A DNA stretch of 64,000 bases from Nocardioides cavernae. GTDB lineage: Bacteria > Actinomycetota > Actinomycetes > Propionibacteriales > Nocardioidaceae. Positions 37,420 through 46,331 of this stretch are shown one piece after another (the first letter of the stretch is position 1; every line of letters begins with the position of its first letter). Position numbers and translations under genes: made by a program. The notes under the pieces are model-generated. The model saw nothing but the letters and a program-made list of their open reading frames with translations. It was not told the DNA's origin and searched no databases. The stretch lies in NCBI RefSeq assembly GCF_013410035.1, contig NZ_JACCBW010000001.1, positions 1,426,001 through 1,490,000 of the forward strand. The letters are read 5' to 3'.

Positions 37420-37891
37420 GCTGACCCTCTTCCTGATCCGCGTCGCGTTCCTCGCCATCCTCTGGATCTTCGTGCTGTCGGCCATCTCGGTCATCCGCTC
37501 GGACATGTTCGGCGCCCGGGTGCCGGAGACCGCCCGTGGCAACGCGCCCGCACCGTCGGGACGCAAGTCCAACGGCAAGCCGCGGAAGCCGCGCCGCGGG
37601 GCGCCCACGCACCTGCTCGTCGTGGAGGGCGAGAACCCCGGCGTCCGGGCCGAGCTCGCCGACGCGCCGCTCCTCATCGGGCGCGGCAGCGACGCCGCGA
37701 TCAAGCTCGACGACGACTACGTCTCGACGCGCCACGCCCGCGTGGCGGCGAGCGGCGACGAGTGGTTCGTCGAGGACCTCGGCTCGACCAACGGCACCTA
37801 CGTGGGCCCGGTCCGCATCACGCAGCCCACCACCATCGGCATCGGGGTCCAGGTCCGCGTCGGCAAGACGATCCTGGAGCTGCGGAAGTGA
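37412..37891 (+). CDS. fhaB: FhaB/FipA, membrane FHA-domain protein
   Basis: The 159-residue protein has an N-terminal membrane helix (about 5-25), a basic linker and one FHA domain (about 68-150) with LLIGRGSDAAIKLDDDYVSTRH and DLGSTNGTYVG. The FHA phosphothreonine residues Arg, Ser, His and Asn are present. FhaB (FipA) is phosphorylated by PknA/PknB and links division with cell-wall synthesis in mycobacteria. Its TGA shares an A with the pstP ATG (TGATG), giving translational coupling. Confidence 0.9.
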   Translation: MSELTLFLIRVAFLAILWIFVLSAISVIRSDMFGARVPETARGNAPAPSGRKSNGKPRKPRRGAPTHLLVVEGENPGVRAELADAPLLIGRGSDAAIKLDDDYVSTRHARVAASGDEWFVEDLGSTNGTYVGPVRITQPTTIGIGVQVRVGKTILELRK

Positions 37892-39132
37892 TGTACCTCC
37901 ACTACTCCGCGATCTCCGACGTCGGGCGGGTGCGCCGGGAGAACCAGGACAGCGGCTACGCCGGTCCGTGGCTCCTGACGGTGTGCGACGGCGTCGGCGG
38001 GGCGGTCCGCGGCGACCTCGCCTCCAGCACCGCCGTGCAGGCGCTGCGCAAGCTCGACCAGCAGCCCGACGAGGACATCCTCGGCCAGCTCGCCGGCGGC
38101 GTGCACCGCGCCGACGACCGGATCGCCGAGCTCGTCGAGGAGGACCCCAACCTCAACGGCACCTCGACGACCGCGACGGTCGCGCTCTTCGACGGCACCC
38201 GCTTCGGGGTCGGCCACATCGGCGACAGCCGGGCCTACCTCTACCGCCGAGGCGAGCTGCGGCAGCTGACCCACGACCACACCTTCGTGCAGTCGCTGAT
38301 CGACGAGGGCCGGATCACCGAGGAGCAGTCGCGGACCCACCCGCACCGCAACCTCATCCTCAAGGCCCTCGACGGCATCCGGCACGAGGAGCCCGACCTC
38401 TTCGAGTTCCCCGCCGAGGCCGGCGACCGCGTCTTCATCTGCAGCGACGGCGCCTGCGGCACGCTGACCGACGAGCGGATGGCCGACATCCTCTCCACCG
38501 GCACCCCCGACTTCGCCGCCGTCGAGCTGGTCCGCGCGAGCCTGGAGGCCGGCAGCACCGACAACGTCACCTGCATCGTCGCCGACGTGTCCGACGAGGA
38601 GCCGCCGGCCGAGCTCCAGCCGCTGCTCGTCGGTGCGGCCGCCGACCTGCCCCGCCGGATGCCGCTGGGCGGTGCGGTCGGCGGGCTCTTCCGCGGACAC
38701 CGCTCGGGCGACACCGGCGAGATCCCGCCGGTCCCGGCGGACGTCCCCGAGGGGGCGTTCCTCGCCGACCCCATCGACCCCGAGGCCGCGCGCTACGCGC
38801 CCCGCGAGCCCGGCCGCCACGCCTGGCTGCGCCGCCTCCTGCTGGCCGCCGTGCTCCTCGGCCTGGCCTGGGTGGTCCTGGCCGCGCTGTGGTCGTGGAG
38901 CCAGCAGCAGTTCTACGTCGCCGAGCAGGACGGCCGGATCGCGATCTTCCGCGGCATCGACGCCGACCTGCCCGGCATCTCGCTCTCCCACGCCTACGAG
39001 GTGACCGACGTCGACCTCGACCGGCTCAGCGACATCGACGCCGAGCAGGTGCGCGAGGGCATCGACGCCTCCGACCTCGACGAGGCCCGGCTGACCGTCG
39101 ACAACTATGCCGCGCGCCAGGACGTCGACTGA
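37891..39132 (+). CDS. pstP: PstP, PP2C-type Ser/Thr phosphatase
   Basis: PstP reverses phosphorylation by PknA and PknB. The 413-residue protein has a cytoplasmic PP2C domain (about 1-240) with metal motifs SDVGRVRRENQDS, VCDGVGG, GHIGDSRAYLYR, ICSDGACG and STDNVTC. A linker, one membrane helix (about 315-335) and a short extracellular domain follow. Metal-binding Asp residues are intact. The family has VCDGMGG where this has VCDGVGG, a minor change. The ATG at 37891 overlaps the fhaB stop; a GTG one codon earlier is an alternative. Confidence 0.93.
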   Translation: MYLHYSAISDVGRVRRENQDSGYAGPWLLTVCDGVGGAVRGDLASSTAVQALRKLDQQPDEDILGQLAGGVHRADDRIAELVEEDPNLNGTSTTATVALFDGTRFGVGHIGDSRAYLYRRGELRQLTHDHTFVQSLIDEGRITEEQSRTHPHRNLILKALDGIRHEEPDLFEFPAEAGDRVFICSDGACGTLTDERMADILSTGTPDFAAVELVRASLEAGSTDNVTCIVADVSDEEPPAELQPLLVGAAADLPRRMPLGGAVGGLFRGHRSGDTGEIPPVPADVPEGAFLADPIDPEAARYAPREPGRHAWLRRLLLAAVLLGLAWVVLAALWSWSQQQFYVAEQDGRIAIFRGIDADLPGISLSHAYEVTDVDLDRLSDIDAEQVREGIDASDLDEARLTVDNYAARQDVD

Positions 39133-39151
39133 GGGTGACGGGCGGACGAGG

Positions 39152-40552
39152 ATGAGTCAGACCGGGACCCTGATGGGCTTCGTGCACCGGCGACGCCGGG
39201 GCGCGGAGCTGTTCCTGCTCGTGCTCGCCCTGATGGTCGGCATCGGGGCGTACGCCGCCGTCGGCCTCGGCGTCGAGGGCGTCGTCCCCGCCGACCTCGT
39301 GGGCTACGGCGGGTGGCTGACCGCCCTCATCGTCGGCGCCCACGTGACCGTGCGCCTCGTCGCGCCGTACGCCGACCCGGTGCTGCTGCCCCTCGTCGCG
39401 GCCCTCAACGGGCTCGGGCTCGCCGTCATCCGCCGCCTCGACCTCACCTACGAGGCCAACGGCCTCGACCAGCACACCTTCGCGCGCCAGCAGCTGACCT
39501 GGATGACCCTCGGCGTGATCCTGTTCGTGGCCACGCTCTTCCTGCTGCGCGACCACCGGGTGCTGCAGCGTTTCACCTACACCGCCGGCCTGCTCGGCAT
39601 CGTGCTGCTGATCCTGCCGTTCCTCCCGGTCATCGGCCGCGAGATCAACGGTGCGCGGATCTGGATCAACGTCGTCGGCTTCAGCTTCCAGCCCGGCGAG
39701 GTCGCCAAGGTCCTGCTCGTGATCGCGTTCTCCGGCTACCTCGTCCTGCACCGCGACGCCCTCGCCCTGGCGGGCAACCGGATCCTGTTCATCGACCTGC
39801 CGCGCGGCCGCGACCTCGGTCCGATCCTCGCGATGTTCGGCGTCTCGATGATGATCCTCGTCCTGCAGAACGACCTCGGCTCGTCGCTGCTGTTCTTCGG
39901 CCTGTTCCTGGCGATGCTCTACGTCGCCACCGAACGCCCGGGCTGGCTCGTGGTCGGTGGGCTGCTGTTCGGTGCCGGCGCGCTCGCGGCGTACACGCTC
40001 GTCGGCAACGTGCAGCGGCGCTTCGACATCTGGCTGCACCCGATGGACTACTACCCCGGCACCAGCTTCCAGCCGGTCGAGGCGATGTTCGGCATGGGCT
40101 GGGGCGGGCTGATCGGCCGCGGCCTGGGCAACGGCTTCCCCGAGCGCGTGCCGTTCGCCTACTCCGACTTCATCCTGTCCACCGTGGGCGAGGAGCTCGG
40201 CCTGACCGCCGTCATGGCGATCGTCCTCTGCTACGGCCTGATCGTGGAGCGCGCGCTGCGCATCGCGCTGATCTCGCGCGACGGCTTCGGCAAGCTCATG
40301 GCGCTCGGCCTCGGCGCAATCATCGCGCTGCAGGTGTTCGTGGTCGTCGGTGGCGTCACCGGCCTGATCCCGCTCACCGGCCTCACCACACCGTTCCTCT
40401 CCTACGGCGGCTCCTCGCTCGTCGCCAACTGGGTCGTGATCGCACTGCTGCTCCGCATCTCCGACCAGGCCCGCCGGCCCGCGCCGCGGCTCGAGCCCGT
40501 CGACGACTCGGTCGCCGACAGCGAGAGCACCCAGGTGGTGAAGCTCCGGTGA
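39152..40552 (+). CDS. rodA: RodA/FtsW-family SEDS peptidoglycan glycosyltransferase
   Basis: SEDS proteins polymerise glycan strands together with a class B PBP. The 466-residue protein has about ten membrane helices and the family residues: the QPGEVAK motif (SFQPGEVAKV, about 183), the catalytic-region Asp in LQNDLGSS (about 237), and ERVPFAYSDFILSTVGEELGL and PFLSYGGSS near the C-terminus. The ATG at 39152 follows GGACGAGG. Its TGA overlaps the GTG of pbpA, so the glycosyltransferase and its transpeptidase partner are coupled. Position in the kinase operon matches RodA of mycobacteria and streptomycetes. Confidence 0.94.
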   Translation: MSQTGTLMGFVHRRRRGAELFLLVLALMVGIGAYAAVGLGVEGVVPADLVGYGGWLTALIVGAHVTVRLVAPYADPVLLPLVAALNGLGLAVIRRLDLTYEANGLDQHTFARQQLTWMTLGVILFVATLFLLRDHRVLQRFTYTAGLLGIVLLILPFLPVIGREINGARIWINVVGFSFQPGEVAKVLLVIAFSGYLVLHRDALALAGNRILFIDLPRGRDLGPILAMFGVSMMILVLQNDLGSSLLFFGLFLAMLYVATERPGWLVVGGLLFGAGALAAYTLVGNVQRRFDIWLHPMDYYPGTSFQPVEAMFGMGWGGLIGRGLGNGFPERVPFAYSDFILSTVGEELGLTAVMAIVLCYGLIVERALRIALISRDGFGKLMALGLGAIIALQVFVVVGGVTGLIPLTGLTTPFLSYGGSSLVANWVVIALLLRISDQARRPAPRLEPVDDSVADSESTQVVKLR

Positions 40553-42009
40553 ACAAGCCCATCCGCGTCGTCTCGGTCTTCTGCCTGCTGCTCTTCCTCG
40601 CGCTGCTGGTCAACGCCACCTACCTCATGTACGTCCGCTCCGACGCGCTGTCGGAGGACCCCAACAACCGCCGGGTCATCACAGCGACGTTCTCCCGCGA
40701 GCGCGGCGCGATCCTGGTCGGCAAGGACGCCATCGCGCGCAGCGTGCCGTCCGACGACAAGTACAAGTTCCAGCGGACCTACTCCCAGCCGTTCAAGTAC
40801 GCCCCGATCACCGGCTACTTCTCCTGGTACGACCAGACCGGCGTCGAGCGCTCCCAGAACGAGGTGCTCTCCGGCGACGACTCGCGCCTGTTCGTCACCC
40901 GGCTCGTCGACCTGCTGAGCAACAGCGACCCCAAGGGCGGCAACGTCCAGCTGACCATCAACGCCGCTGCCCAGGACGCCGCGTGGGAGGGCCTCGAGGC
41001 GCTGCCCGGCGACGCCCAGGGTGCCGTCGTCGCGCTGCAGCCCACCACCGGGCGGGTGCTGGCCATGGCGTCCACGCCGACCTTCGACCCCAACAAGTTC
41101 GCCTCGCACGACTTCGGGGCCGTCCGCGACATCAGCGAGCAGCTCAACGACGACCCGCGCGACCCGCTGATCAACCGCGCGACCGGCACGACCCTCCCGC
41201 CGGGATCGACCTTCAAGCTCGTCACCGCGGCGGCCGCGATCGAGTCCGGCAACTACGACGCGGACTCGATGGTGCCGGGTGGCTTCCAGTTCAAGCTGCC
41301 GCAGTCCACCGCGGTCATCCGCAACCACGACGGCGGCAACTGCGGCGGCGACCGGATCACGATGACGCAGGCCATGCAGGTCTCGTGCAACGTCACCTTC
41401 CTCAGCCTCGCCAACGACCTCGGCGTCGAGGCGATGGCCGACCAGGCCGAGAAGTTCGGCTTCAACGACACCTCGCTCGAGGACCTCGGCGGCCAGGCCG
41501 AGTCGCTCTACCCGCGCGACATGGACCCGCCGCAGACCGCGATGTCCGGCATCGGCCAGTCCAACGTCACCGCGACGCCGCTGCAGATGGCGATGGTCGC
41601 CGCGGCGATCGCCAACGACGGCGACGTGATGCGGCCCTACGTCGTCGACGAGGTCCGCGCGCCCAACCTGTCCGTCCTCGACCGCACCGACCCGCAGAGC
41701 ATCAGCAAGGCCATCTCCAGCACCACCGCGGAGGAGCTGACCAAGATGCTGGTCGCGACCGTCGACTCCGGGACCGCCACCCCGGCGCAGATCCCGGGGG
41801 TCGAGGTCGCCGGCAAGACCGGCACGGCCCAGTCGACGCCCGAGCGCCCGCCGTACGCCTGGTTCGTCTCCTTCGCGCCCGCCGACGACCCGCAGGTCGC
41901 GGTCGCCGTCCTCGTGCAGTCCAGCGACACCTCGCGCGACGAGATCGCCGGCGGCCGCCTCGGCGGCCCGATCGCGAAGGCGATCATGGAGGCGGTGATC
42001 AACCGGTGA
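40549..42009 (+). CDS. pbpA: PbpA, class B penicillin-binding protein
   Basis: The 486-residue transpeptidase cross-links peptidoglycan and works with RodA. One N-terminal membrane anchor (about 8-27) is followed by a dimerisation domain and a transpeptidase domain (about 155-480). Its three motifs are PPGSTFKLV (Ser nucleophile and Lys, about 221), VSCN (the SxN) and AGKTGTAQ (KTG, about 423). All residues needed for catalysis are present. The GTG at 40549 overlaps the rodA stop, and its own TGA overlaps the pknA-like start. Confidence 0.94.
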   Translation: MNKPIRVVSVFCLLLFLALLVNATYLMYVRSDALSEDPNNRRVITATFSRERGAILVGKDAIARSVPSDDKYKFQRTYSQPFKYAPITGYFSWYDQTGVERSQNEVLSGDDSRLFVTRLVDLLSNSDPKGGNVQLTINAAAQDAAWEGLEALPGDAQGAVVALQPTTGRVLAMASTPTFDPNKFASHDFGAVRDISEQLNDDPRDPLINRATGTTLPPGSTFKLVTAAAAIESGNYDADSMVPGGFQFKLPQSTAVIRNHDGGNCGGDRITMTQAMQVSCNVTFLSLANDLGVEAMADQAEKFGFNDTSLEDLGGQAESLYPRDMDPPQTAMSGIGQSNVTATPLQMAMVAAAIANDGDVMRPYVVDEVRAPNLSVLDRTDPQSISKAISSTTAEELTKMLVATVDSGTATPAQIPGVEVAGKTGTAQSTPERPPYAWFVSFAPADDPQVAVAVLVQSSDTSRDEIAGGRLGGPIAKAIMEAVINR

Positions 42010-43568
42010 CCGCGCTCGTGCCCGGCGGCGCCGTCGACGGGGCGCACCGCTACGTCCTGGAGTCGCGCATCGCCACCGGCGGGATGGGCGAGGTGTGGGC
42101 GGCGCGCGACAGCGTCCTCGACCGGCCGGTCGCGGTGAAGGTGCTCAAGACCGAGTACGCCGACGACGCCCGCTTCCGGACGCGCTTCGCGACCGAGGCC
42201 CGGCACGCGGCGTCGCTGCACCACGGGGGGATCGCGGCCGTCTTCGACTTCGGCGAGGCCTCGCTCGACGACGGCTCGGGCACGCCCCGCCCCTACCTCG
42301 TCATGGAGCTCGTCGAGGGACAGCCCCTCTCCGCGCTGCTGCGACCCGACGCGCCGCTCGACCCGGCGGTCGCCGCGGAGCTGCTCGCGCAGGCCGGCGA
42401 CGCGCTCGGCGTCGCCCACGACGCCGGGATCGTCCACCGCGACGTCAAGCCCGCCAACCTGCTCGTCACCCCGGACCGGCAGGTCAAGGTCACCGACTTC
42501 GGCATCGCCCGCGCCGCCGAGGCGATGGCGCTCACCGAGACCGGACAGGTCCTCGGGACCCCCGCCTACATCTCCCCCGAGCAGGCCGAGGGCCGCACGG
42601 CGACGGCGGCGTCCGACGTCTACTCCCTCGGCGTCGTCGCGTTCGAGTGCCTCGCCGGCCGCAAGCCGTTCGTCGCCGACACCCCGGTCGCCACCGCGAT
42701 CGCCCACCTGCGCAACCCCGTGCCCGAGCTGCCCGCCTCGGTGCCCACCGACCTCGCTGCGGTCGTACGCCGCGCGCTGGCGAAGGCGCCGGAGGAGCGG
42801 TTCCGCGACGGGCGGGCGTTCGCCCGGGCCCTGCGCGAGCCGTCTCGCGCCGCCGCCGCCGGCGCGGACGCCGCCACCGCCGTCACGCCCGCCGCGGCTC
42901 CCGCCGCGTCGGCGTCGACGACCCAGGTCATGCCCGCGGCCACGCCGGCCCCGACGCCCGCACCGACCCCGACGCCCGTGCCGACCCCCACCGCAGCGCC
43001 GCCTGCGCGACGCCGGTCGGTGCCGTGGCCGACGATCATCGGGCTGGTCGCCGTGGCGGCGGCCGTCCTGCTCGCGGTCTGGCTCGGTACCCGCGACGGC
43101 GACGACCAGCCGACCGGATCGACGGGCGAGCCCTCGGCGTCCTCGCCGACCGGGTCGGCCGAGACCCCGGACGAGACCCCCGACGAGACGCAGGAGACTC
43201 CGGAGGAGACCGCCGGCCCGCCGGAGACGCCGGAGAAGCCCGAGCCGACGACGGTCGAGGTCGACCCCGCCGCCTACGTCGGCCGCGACCACAAGGACGT
43301 CGAGAAGGAGCTGCGCGACCTCGGCCTGCAGCCCGAGCCCCTCGAGCTGGAGAACCCCGGTGACCAGCCGGAGGGCATCGTGGACTCGGTCGAGCCCAGC
43401 GGCAGCCTGCAGGAGGGCGACGCCGTGACGGTCGGCTTCTGGGCCAAGGTGCCGCCCGGCCAGGACCCCGAGGGTCCCGGTGGCAGCGGCTCGGACAGCA
43501 GCGGGCCCGGCAACAGCGGATCCGGCGGCCCGGGTCCGAAGGACGAGAAGGGTGGCAGCAAGCGATGA
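42006..43568 (+). CDS. pknA: PknA-like membrane Ser/Thr kinase with one PASTA domain
   Basis: The 520-residue kinase has an N-terminal catalytic domain (about 15-280) with GGMGEVW glycine loop, VAVKVLK lysine, HRDVKPANLL catalytic loop, DFG and an activation segment with GTPAYISPEQ. A Pro/Thr/Ala-rich juxtamembrane linker (about 305-335), one membrane helix (about 343-362) and an acidic extracellular linker follow. A single PASTA-like domain (about 420-480) and a Gly/Ser-rich tail complete it. Mycobacterial PknA lacks PASTA, so this paralogue differs. GTGA and ATGA overlaps join it to pbpA and pknB. It should phosphorylate division and wall proteins. Confidence 0.9.
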   Translation: MTALVPGGAVDGAHRYVLESRIATGGMGEVWAARDSVLDRPVAVKVLKTEYADDARFRTRFATEARHAASLHHGGIAAVFDFGEASLDDGSGTPRPYLVMELVEGQPLSALLRPDAPLDPAVAAELLAQAGDALGVAHDAGIVHRDVKPANLLVTPDRQVKVTDFGIARAAEAMALTETGQVLGTPAYISPEQAEGRTATAASDVYSLGVVAFECLAGRKPFVADTPVATAIAHLRNPVPELPASVPTDLAAVVRRALAKAPEERFRDGRAFARALREPSRAAAAGADAATAVTPAAAPAASASTTQVMPAATPAPTPAPTPTPVPTPTAAPPARRRSVPWPTIIGLVAVAAAVLLAVWLGTRDGDDQPTGSTGEPSASSPTGSAETPDETPDETQETPEETAGPPETPEKPEPTTVEVDPAAYVGRDHKDVEKELRDLGLQPEPLELENPGDQPEGIVDSVEPSGSLQEGDAVTVGFWAKVPPGQDPEGPGGSGSDSSGPGNSGSGGPGPKDEKGGSKR

Positions 43569-45364
43569 CGCAGTCGGAGCCGACACTGATCGGCGGCCGC
43601 TACGAGCTCGGTGAGCTCCTCGGGCGTGGAGGCATGGCCGAGGTGCGCAAGGGCAAGGACCTGCGCCTGGGCCGCAACGTCGCCGTCAAGCGGCTGCGCA
43701 CCGACCTCGCCAGCGACGCGACCTTCCAGGCCCGCTTCCGCCGCGAGGCGCAGTCGTCGGCGTCGCTCAACCACCCGGCGATCGTGTCGACCTACGACAC
43801 CGGCGAGGAGATGGCGACCGACGGCTCGGGGGTCGCCCAGCCCTACATCGTCATGGAGTGCGTCGAGGGGCGCACGCTGCGCGACATCCTGCGCGAGGGC
43901 CGCAAGATCCTGCCCGAGCGCGCGCTCGAGATCACCGCGGGAGTGCTGTCGGCGCTCGACTACAGCCACCGCGCCGGGATCATCCACCGCGACATCAAGC
44001 CCGGCAACGTGATGCTGACGCCCTCGGGCGACGTGAAGGTGATGGACTTCGGCATCGCCCGCGCGATCTCCGACGCGTCGTCGACGATGACCCAGACCGC
44101 GGCCGTGGTCGGCACCGCGCAGTACCTCTCCCCCGAGCAGGCTCGCGGTGAGACCGTCGACTCGCGCTCCGACGTCTACTCCACCGGCTGCCTGCTCTAC
44201 GAGCTCCTCACCGGCCGACCGCCCTTCGTCGGCGACAGCCCCGTCGCGGTGGCCTACCAGCACGTGCGCGAGCAGGCCGCCCCGCCGTCGGACCTCGACG
44301 ACGAGCTCGACCCCGAGATCGACGCCATCGTGATGAAGTCGCTCGCCAAGCGCGTCGAGGACCGCTACCAGAGCGCCGCCGCGATGAAGTCCGACATCGA
44401 GCGCTACCTCGCCGGCCACCCGATCCAGGCGCCGGCCGTCGTGCCGCCGCCCGTCGACACCCAGTACGTACCCCCCGTCCCCCCGGCCGACGCCACCTCG
44501 GCGATGGCCGCCGCCGCCCCGCCGCCACGGCGCGACGAGCCCTCGCGCAGCCGCACCGGGATGTGGGTGCTCGTCGGCATCCTCGTCGTGGCGCTGCTCG
44601 CGGGAGGGGCGTACGTCCTCAACGGCCTGCTCTTCGAGGACGCGCCCGAGCGGACCGCCGTGCCCAACCTCGTCGGGATGACCGAGGACGAGGCGCGCCT
44701 CGCGATCGTCGACAAGGGCTTCGAGGTCGGCCGCGTCGACCGCGAGCCGTCCGAGACGGTCGAGCCCGACATCGTCATCGAGCAGGACCCCAACCGTGAC
44801 ACCTTCCAGGACCCCGGCACCTCGATCAGCTTCGTGATCTCGCTCGGCCGTCCCGAGGTCGAGGTCCCGTTCGTCGTCGGCACGCTCCGCAAGGAGGCGC
44901 GGGCCGCGATGCTGGAGCGCAACCTCAAGGTGCGCTTCCAGGAGGAGGACTCCGACGAGCCGCGCAACCAGGTCCTGAGCACCAACCCGCCCGCAGGCAC
45001 CTCCGTGGCCGAGGACACCACGATCACGATCGTGTTCTCCGACGGTCCCGAGAAGGTGCCGGACGTGCGCGGGATGATGCAGCGCGAGGCCGAGCGGGCG
45101 ATCCAGGCGGCCGGCTTCGTCGCCGACGTGCGCACCGACGCCGCGTCCACCGAGCCCAAGAACACCGTCGTCGACCAGATCCCGGTCGGCGGCACCCTCG
45201 ACCAGGGCGCCACCGTCACGATCTTCGTCTCGGCCTACGAGGAGCCGGTCGAGACCCCGACCGAGACGCCCACCGAGACCCCGACGGAGACCCCGCCGAC
45301 GCCCACCGAGACGCCCCCGACGCCCACCGAGACGCCGACGACGACCGCGCCGCGGCGCCCCTGA
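43565..45364 (+). CDS. pknB: PknB, PASTA-domain Ser/Thr kinase
   Basis: PknB senses peptidoglycan fragments and controls wall synthesis. The 599-residue protein has a kinase domain (about 12-280; GRGGMAEVRKG, HRDIKPGNVM, DFGIARA, TAQYLSPEQARGE), a linker, one membrane helix (about 333-353) and three PASTA domains (about 358-425, 426-493 and 494-560). Its outer tail is made of TPTE repeats (about 562-595). Mycobacterial PknB has four PASTA domains. The Thr/Pro-rich tail is a plausible O-mannosylation target, an inference. The ATG overlaps the pknA stop, and a hairpin follows the gene. Confidence 0.95.
   Translation: MTQSEPTLIGGRYELGELLGRGGMAEVRKGKDLRLGRNVAVKRLRTDLASDATFQARFRREAQSSASLNHPAIVSTYDTGEEMATDGSGVAQPYIVMECVEGRTLRDILREGRKILPERALEITAGVLSALDYSHRAGIIHRDIKPGNVMLTPSGDVKVMDFGIARAISDASSTMTQTAAVVGTAQYLSPEQARGETVDSRSDVYSTGCLLYELLTGRPPFVGDSPVAVAYQHVREQAAPPSDLDDELDPEIDAIVMKSLAKRVEDRYQSAAAMKSDIERYLAGHPIQAPAVVPPPVDTQYVPPVPPADATSAMAAAAPPPRRDEPSRSRTGMWVLVGILVVALLAGGAYVLNGLLFEDAPERTAVPNLVGMTEDEARLAIVDKGFEVGRVDREPSETVEPDIVIEQDPNRDTFQDPGTSISFVISLGRPEVEVPFVVGTLRKEARAAMLERNLKVRFQEEDSDEPRNQVLSTNPPAGTSVAEDTTITIVFSDGPEKVPDVRGMMQREAERAIQAAGFVADVRTDAASTEPKNTVVDQIPVGGTLDQGATVTIFVSAYEEPVETPTETPTETPTETPPTPTETPPTPTETPTTTAPRRP
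45251..45346 (+). repeat. TPTE-encoding short tandem repeat in pknB
   Basis: About eight imperfect 12-base units of the type GAGACSCCSACC encode ETPT in the C-terminal tail of PknB. Units ETPP vary the pattern. Such tracts can change copy number between strains. Confidence 0.7.
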
Positions 45365-45391
45365 GCTCCGGGGCCCCCGATCCCCGGGGCT
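45364..45391 (+). terminator. Hairpin terminator of the kinase operon
   Basis: AGCTCCGGGG (45364-45373) pairs with CCCCGGGGCT (45382-45391) with one mismatch. It begins at the last base of the pknB stop codon. Confidence 0.5.
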
Positions 45392-45406
45392 GTGGTTGCG
45401 GGGCTG

Positions 45407-45479
45407 CGGTCACCGGATGTCCGGTGACCGCCGGGGTCACAGGTGGAGATCTCGACCGATGACCCCGGAACTCGGGTGC
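45407..45479. repeat. Structured repeat element B, copy 2
   Basis: This is the second copy of the element at 8502-8572. The first hairpin is perfect: 11-base arms 45407-45417 and 45420-45430 with a TG loop. The second hairpin pairs 45433-45439 with 45460-45466 and 45442-45444 with 45455-45457, around the GAGATCTC core. It keeps the same pair positions as copy 1 with different bases. It ends seven bases from the stop codon of the DUF881 gene on the minus strand, as copy 1 does from the M15 gene. Confidence 0.75.
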
Positions 45480-45486
45480 AGAGCAC

Positions 45487-46239
45487 CTACTCCGGCATCG
45501 GGGTGGCGTAGGTCAGGTCCAGCAGGCCCTCGTAGGGCGGTGCGACCGCGGACTCGAGCGGGACCATGTCCCAGGTGACGCTGCCGCCGGGGATCAGGGT
45601 GTAGTCGCGGTAGGTCGCGAGGATCGGGTCGATGGACAGCTCGGTCTGCAGCGCGAGCTGGTCGCCGATCCCGACGATGACGTAGGGCGGCGAGTAGGGG
45701 ATCCCGTGGAGGGTGACCTGGTTGCCCTCGCACTTGATCCCGGTCGTGGAGATGAGCCGCTGGCCCTGGATGGTCACGGCCGTCGCGCCGGCGTTCCACA
45801 TCGCGTTGGCCACCGCCTGGATGTCCTGCTGGTGCACGACGAGGTCGGCCGGGTCCCCCTCGTAGGCCTCGCGGGACTCGAACGGCGCGTCGTCGAGCGT
45901 GACCTGCACCGCCGGGCCGCTGCGCTCGGTCAGGCCGGCGGGGTCGACGAGGGTGGCGACCTCGTCCTGCACGCGGCGTACGGACCGGTCGCCGAGCCGC
46001 GTGCTCAACGTCTCCACCTCGGCGTTGAGCGCAGCCGCCTGGGCGGTCAGGTCGGCCGCCTCGTCGCGCTCGGCGCGTACGACCGACGCCAGGTCGGTGA
46101 GCCGTCCGCCACGCAGGTCGAGGCCGTCGCTCTGCTCCGCGCTGACGGCGAAGAGGGCGCCGCTGAGCAGCACGACCAGCGGGGTCGCCACCCGCCAGAC
46201 GCGGCGGCGCCCGGGGGACGAGTGGGACGGCGACCGCAT
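45487..46239 (-). CDS. DUF881 membrane-anchored protein
   Basis: The 250-residue protein has one N-terminal membrane helix (about 16-34), a coiled-coil segment (about 50-85; RDEAADLTAQAAALNAEVETL) and the extracytoplasmic DUF881 domain. Conserved blocks are DLVVHQQDIQAVANAMWNAGA and AVTIQGQRL. DUF881 proteins lie next to pknB/crgA in most actinobacteria and occur with division genes in Firmicutes (YlxW/X). Their exact role is not known. The ATG at 46239 follows a TAGCGT -10 element by seven bases. The gene is convergent with pknB and divergent from crgA. Confidence 0.9.
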   Translation of the reverse strand: MRSPSHSSPGRRRVWRVATPLVVLLSGALFAVSAEQSDGLDLRGGRLTDLASVVRAERDEAADLTAQAAALNAEVETLSTRLGDRSVRRVQDEVATLVDPAGLTERSGPAVQVTLDDAPFESREAYEGDPADLVVHQQDIQAVANAMWNAGATAVTIQGQRLISTTGIKCEGNQVTLHGIPYSPPYVIVGIGDQLALQTELSIDPILATYRDYTLIPGGSVTWDMVPLESAVAPPYEGLLDLTYATPMPE

Positions 46240-46246
46240 GGCGACT

Positions 46247-46252
46247 ACGCTA
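46247..46252 (-). promoter_or_regulatory. -10 element TAGCGT of a probable leaderless promoter
   Basis: On the minus strand TAGCGT ends seven bases before the DUF881 ATG at 46239. Confidence 0.45.
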
Positions 46253-46331
46253 ACCCCCCGTCGGGTGCCGAGCCGCCCGTGACCGGCGCCGTCGCGACCG
46301 GGACCCACGCAGCCGAGCCCCAGGAGCAGCA

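Noticed and set aside
45251..45346. The repeated 12-base units as a CRISPR-like array
   Set aside because: The units are in-frame codon repeats of the TPTE tail, with no spacers, no constant repeat length and no cas genes.
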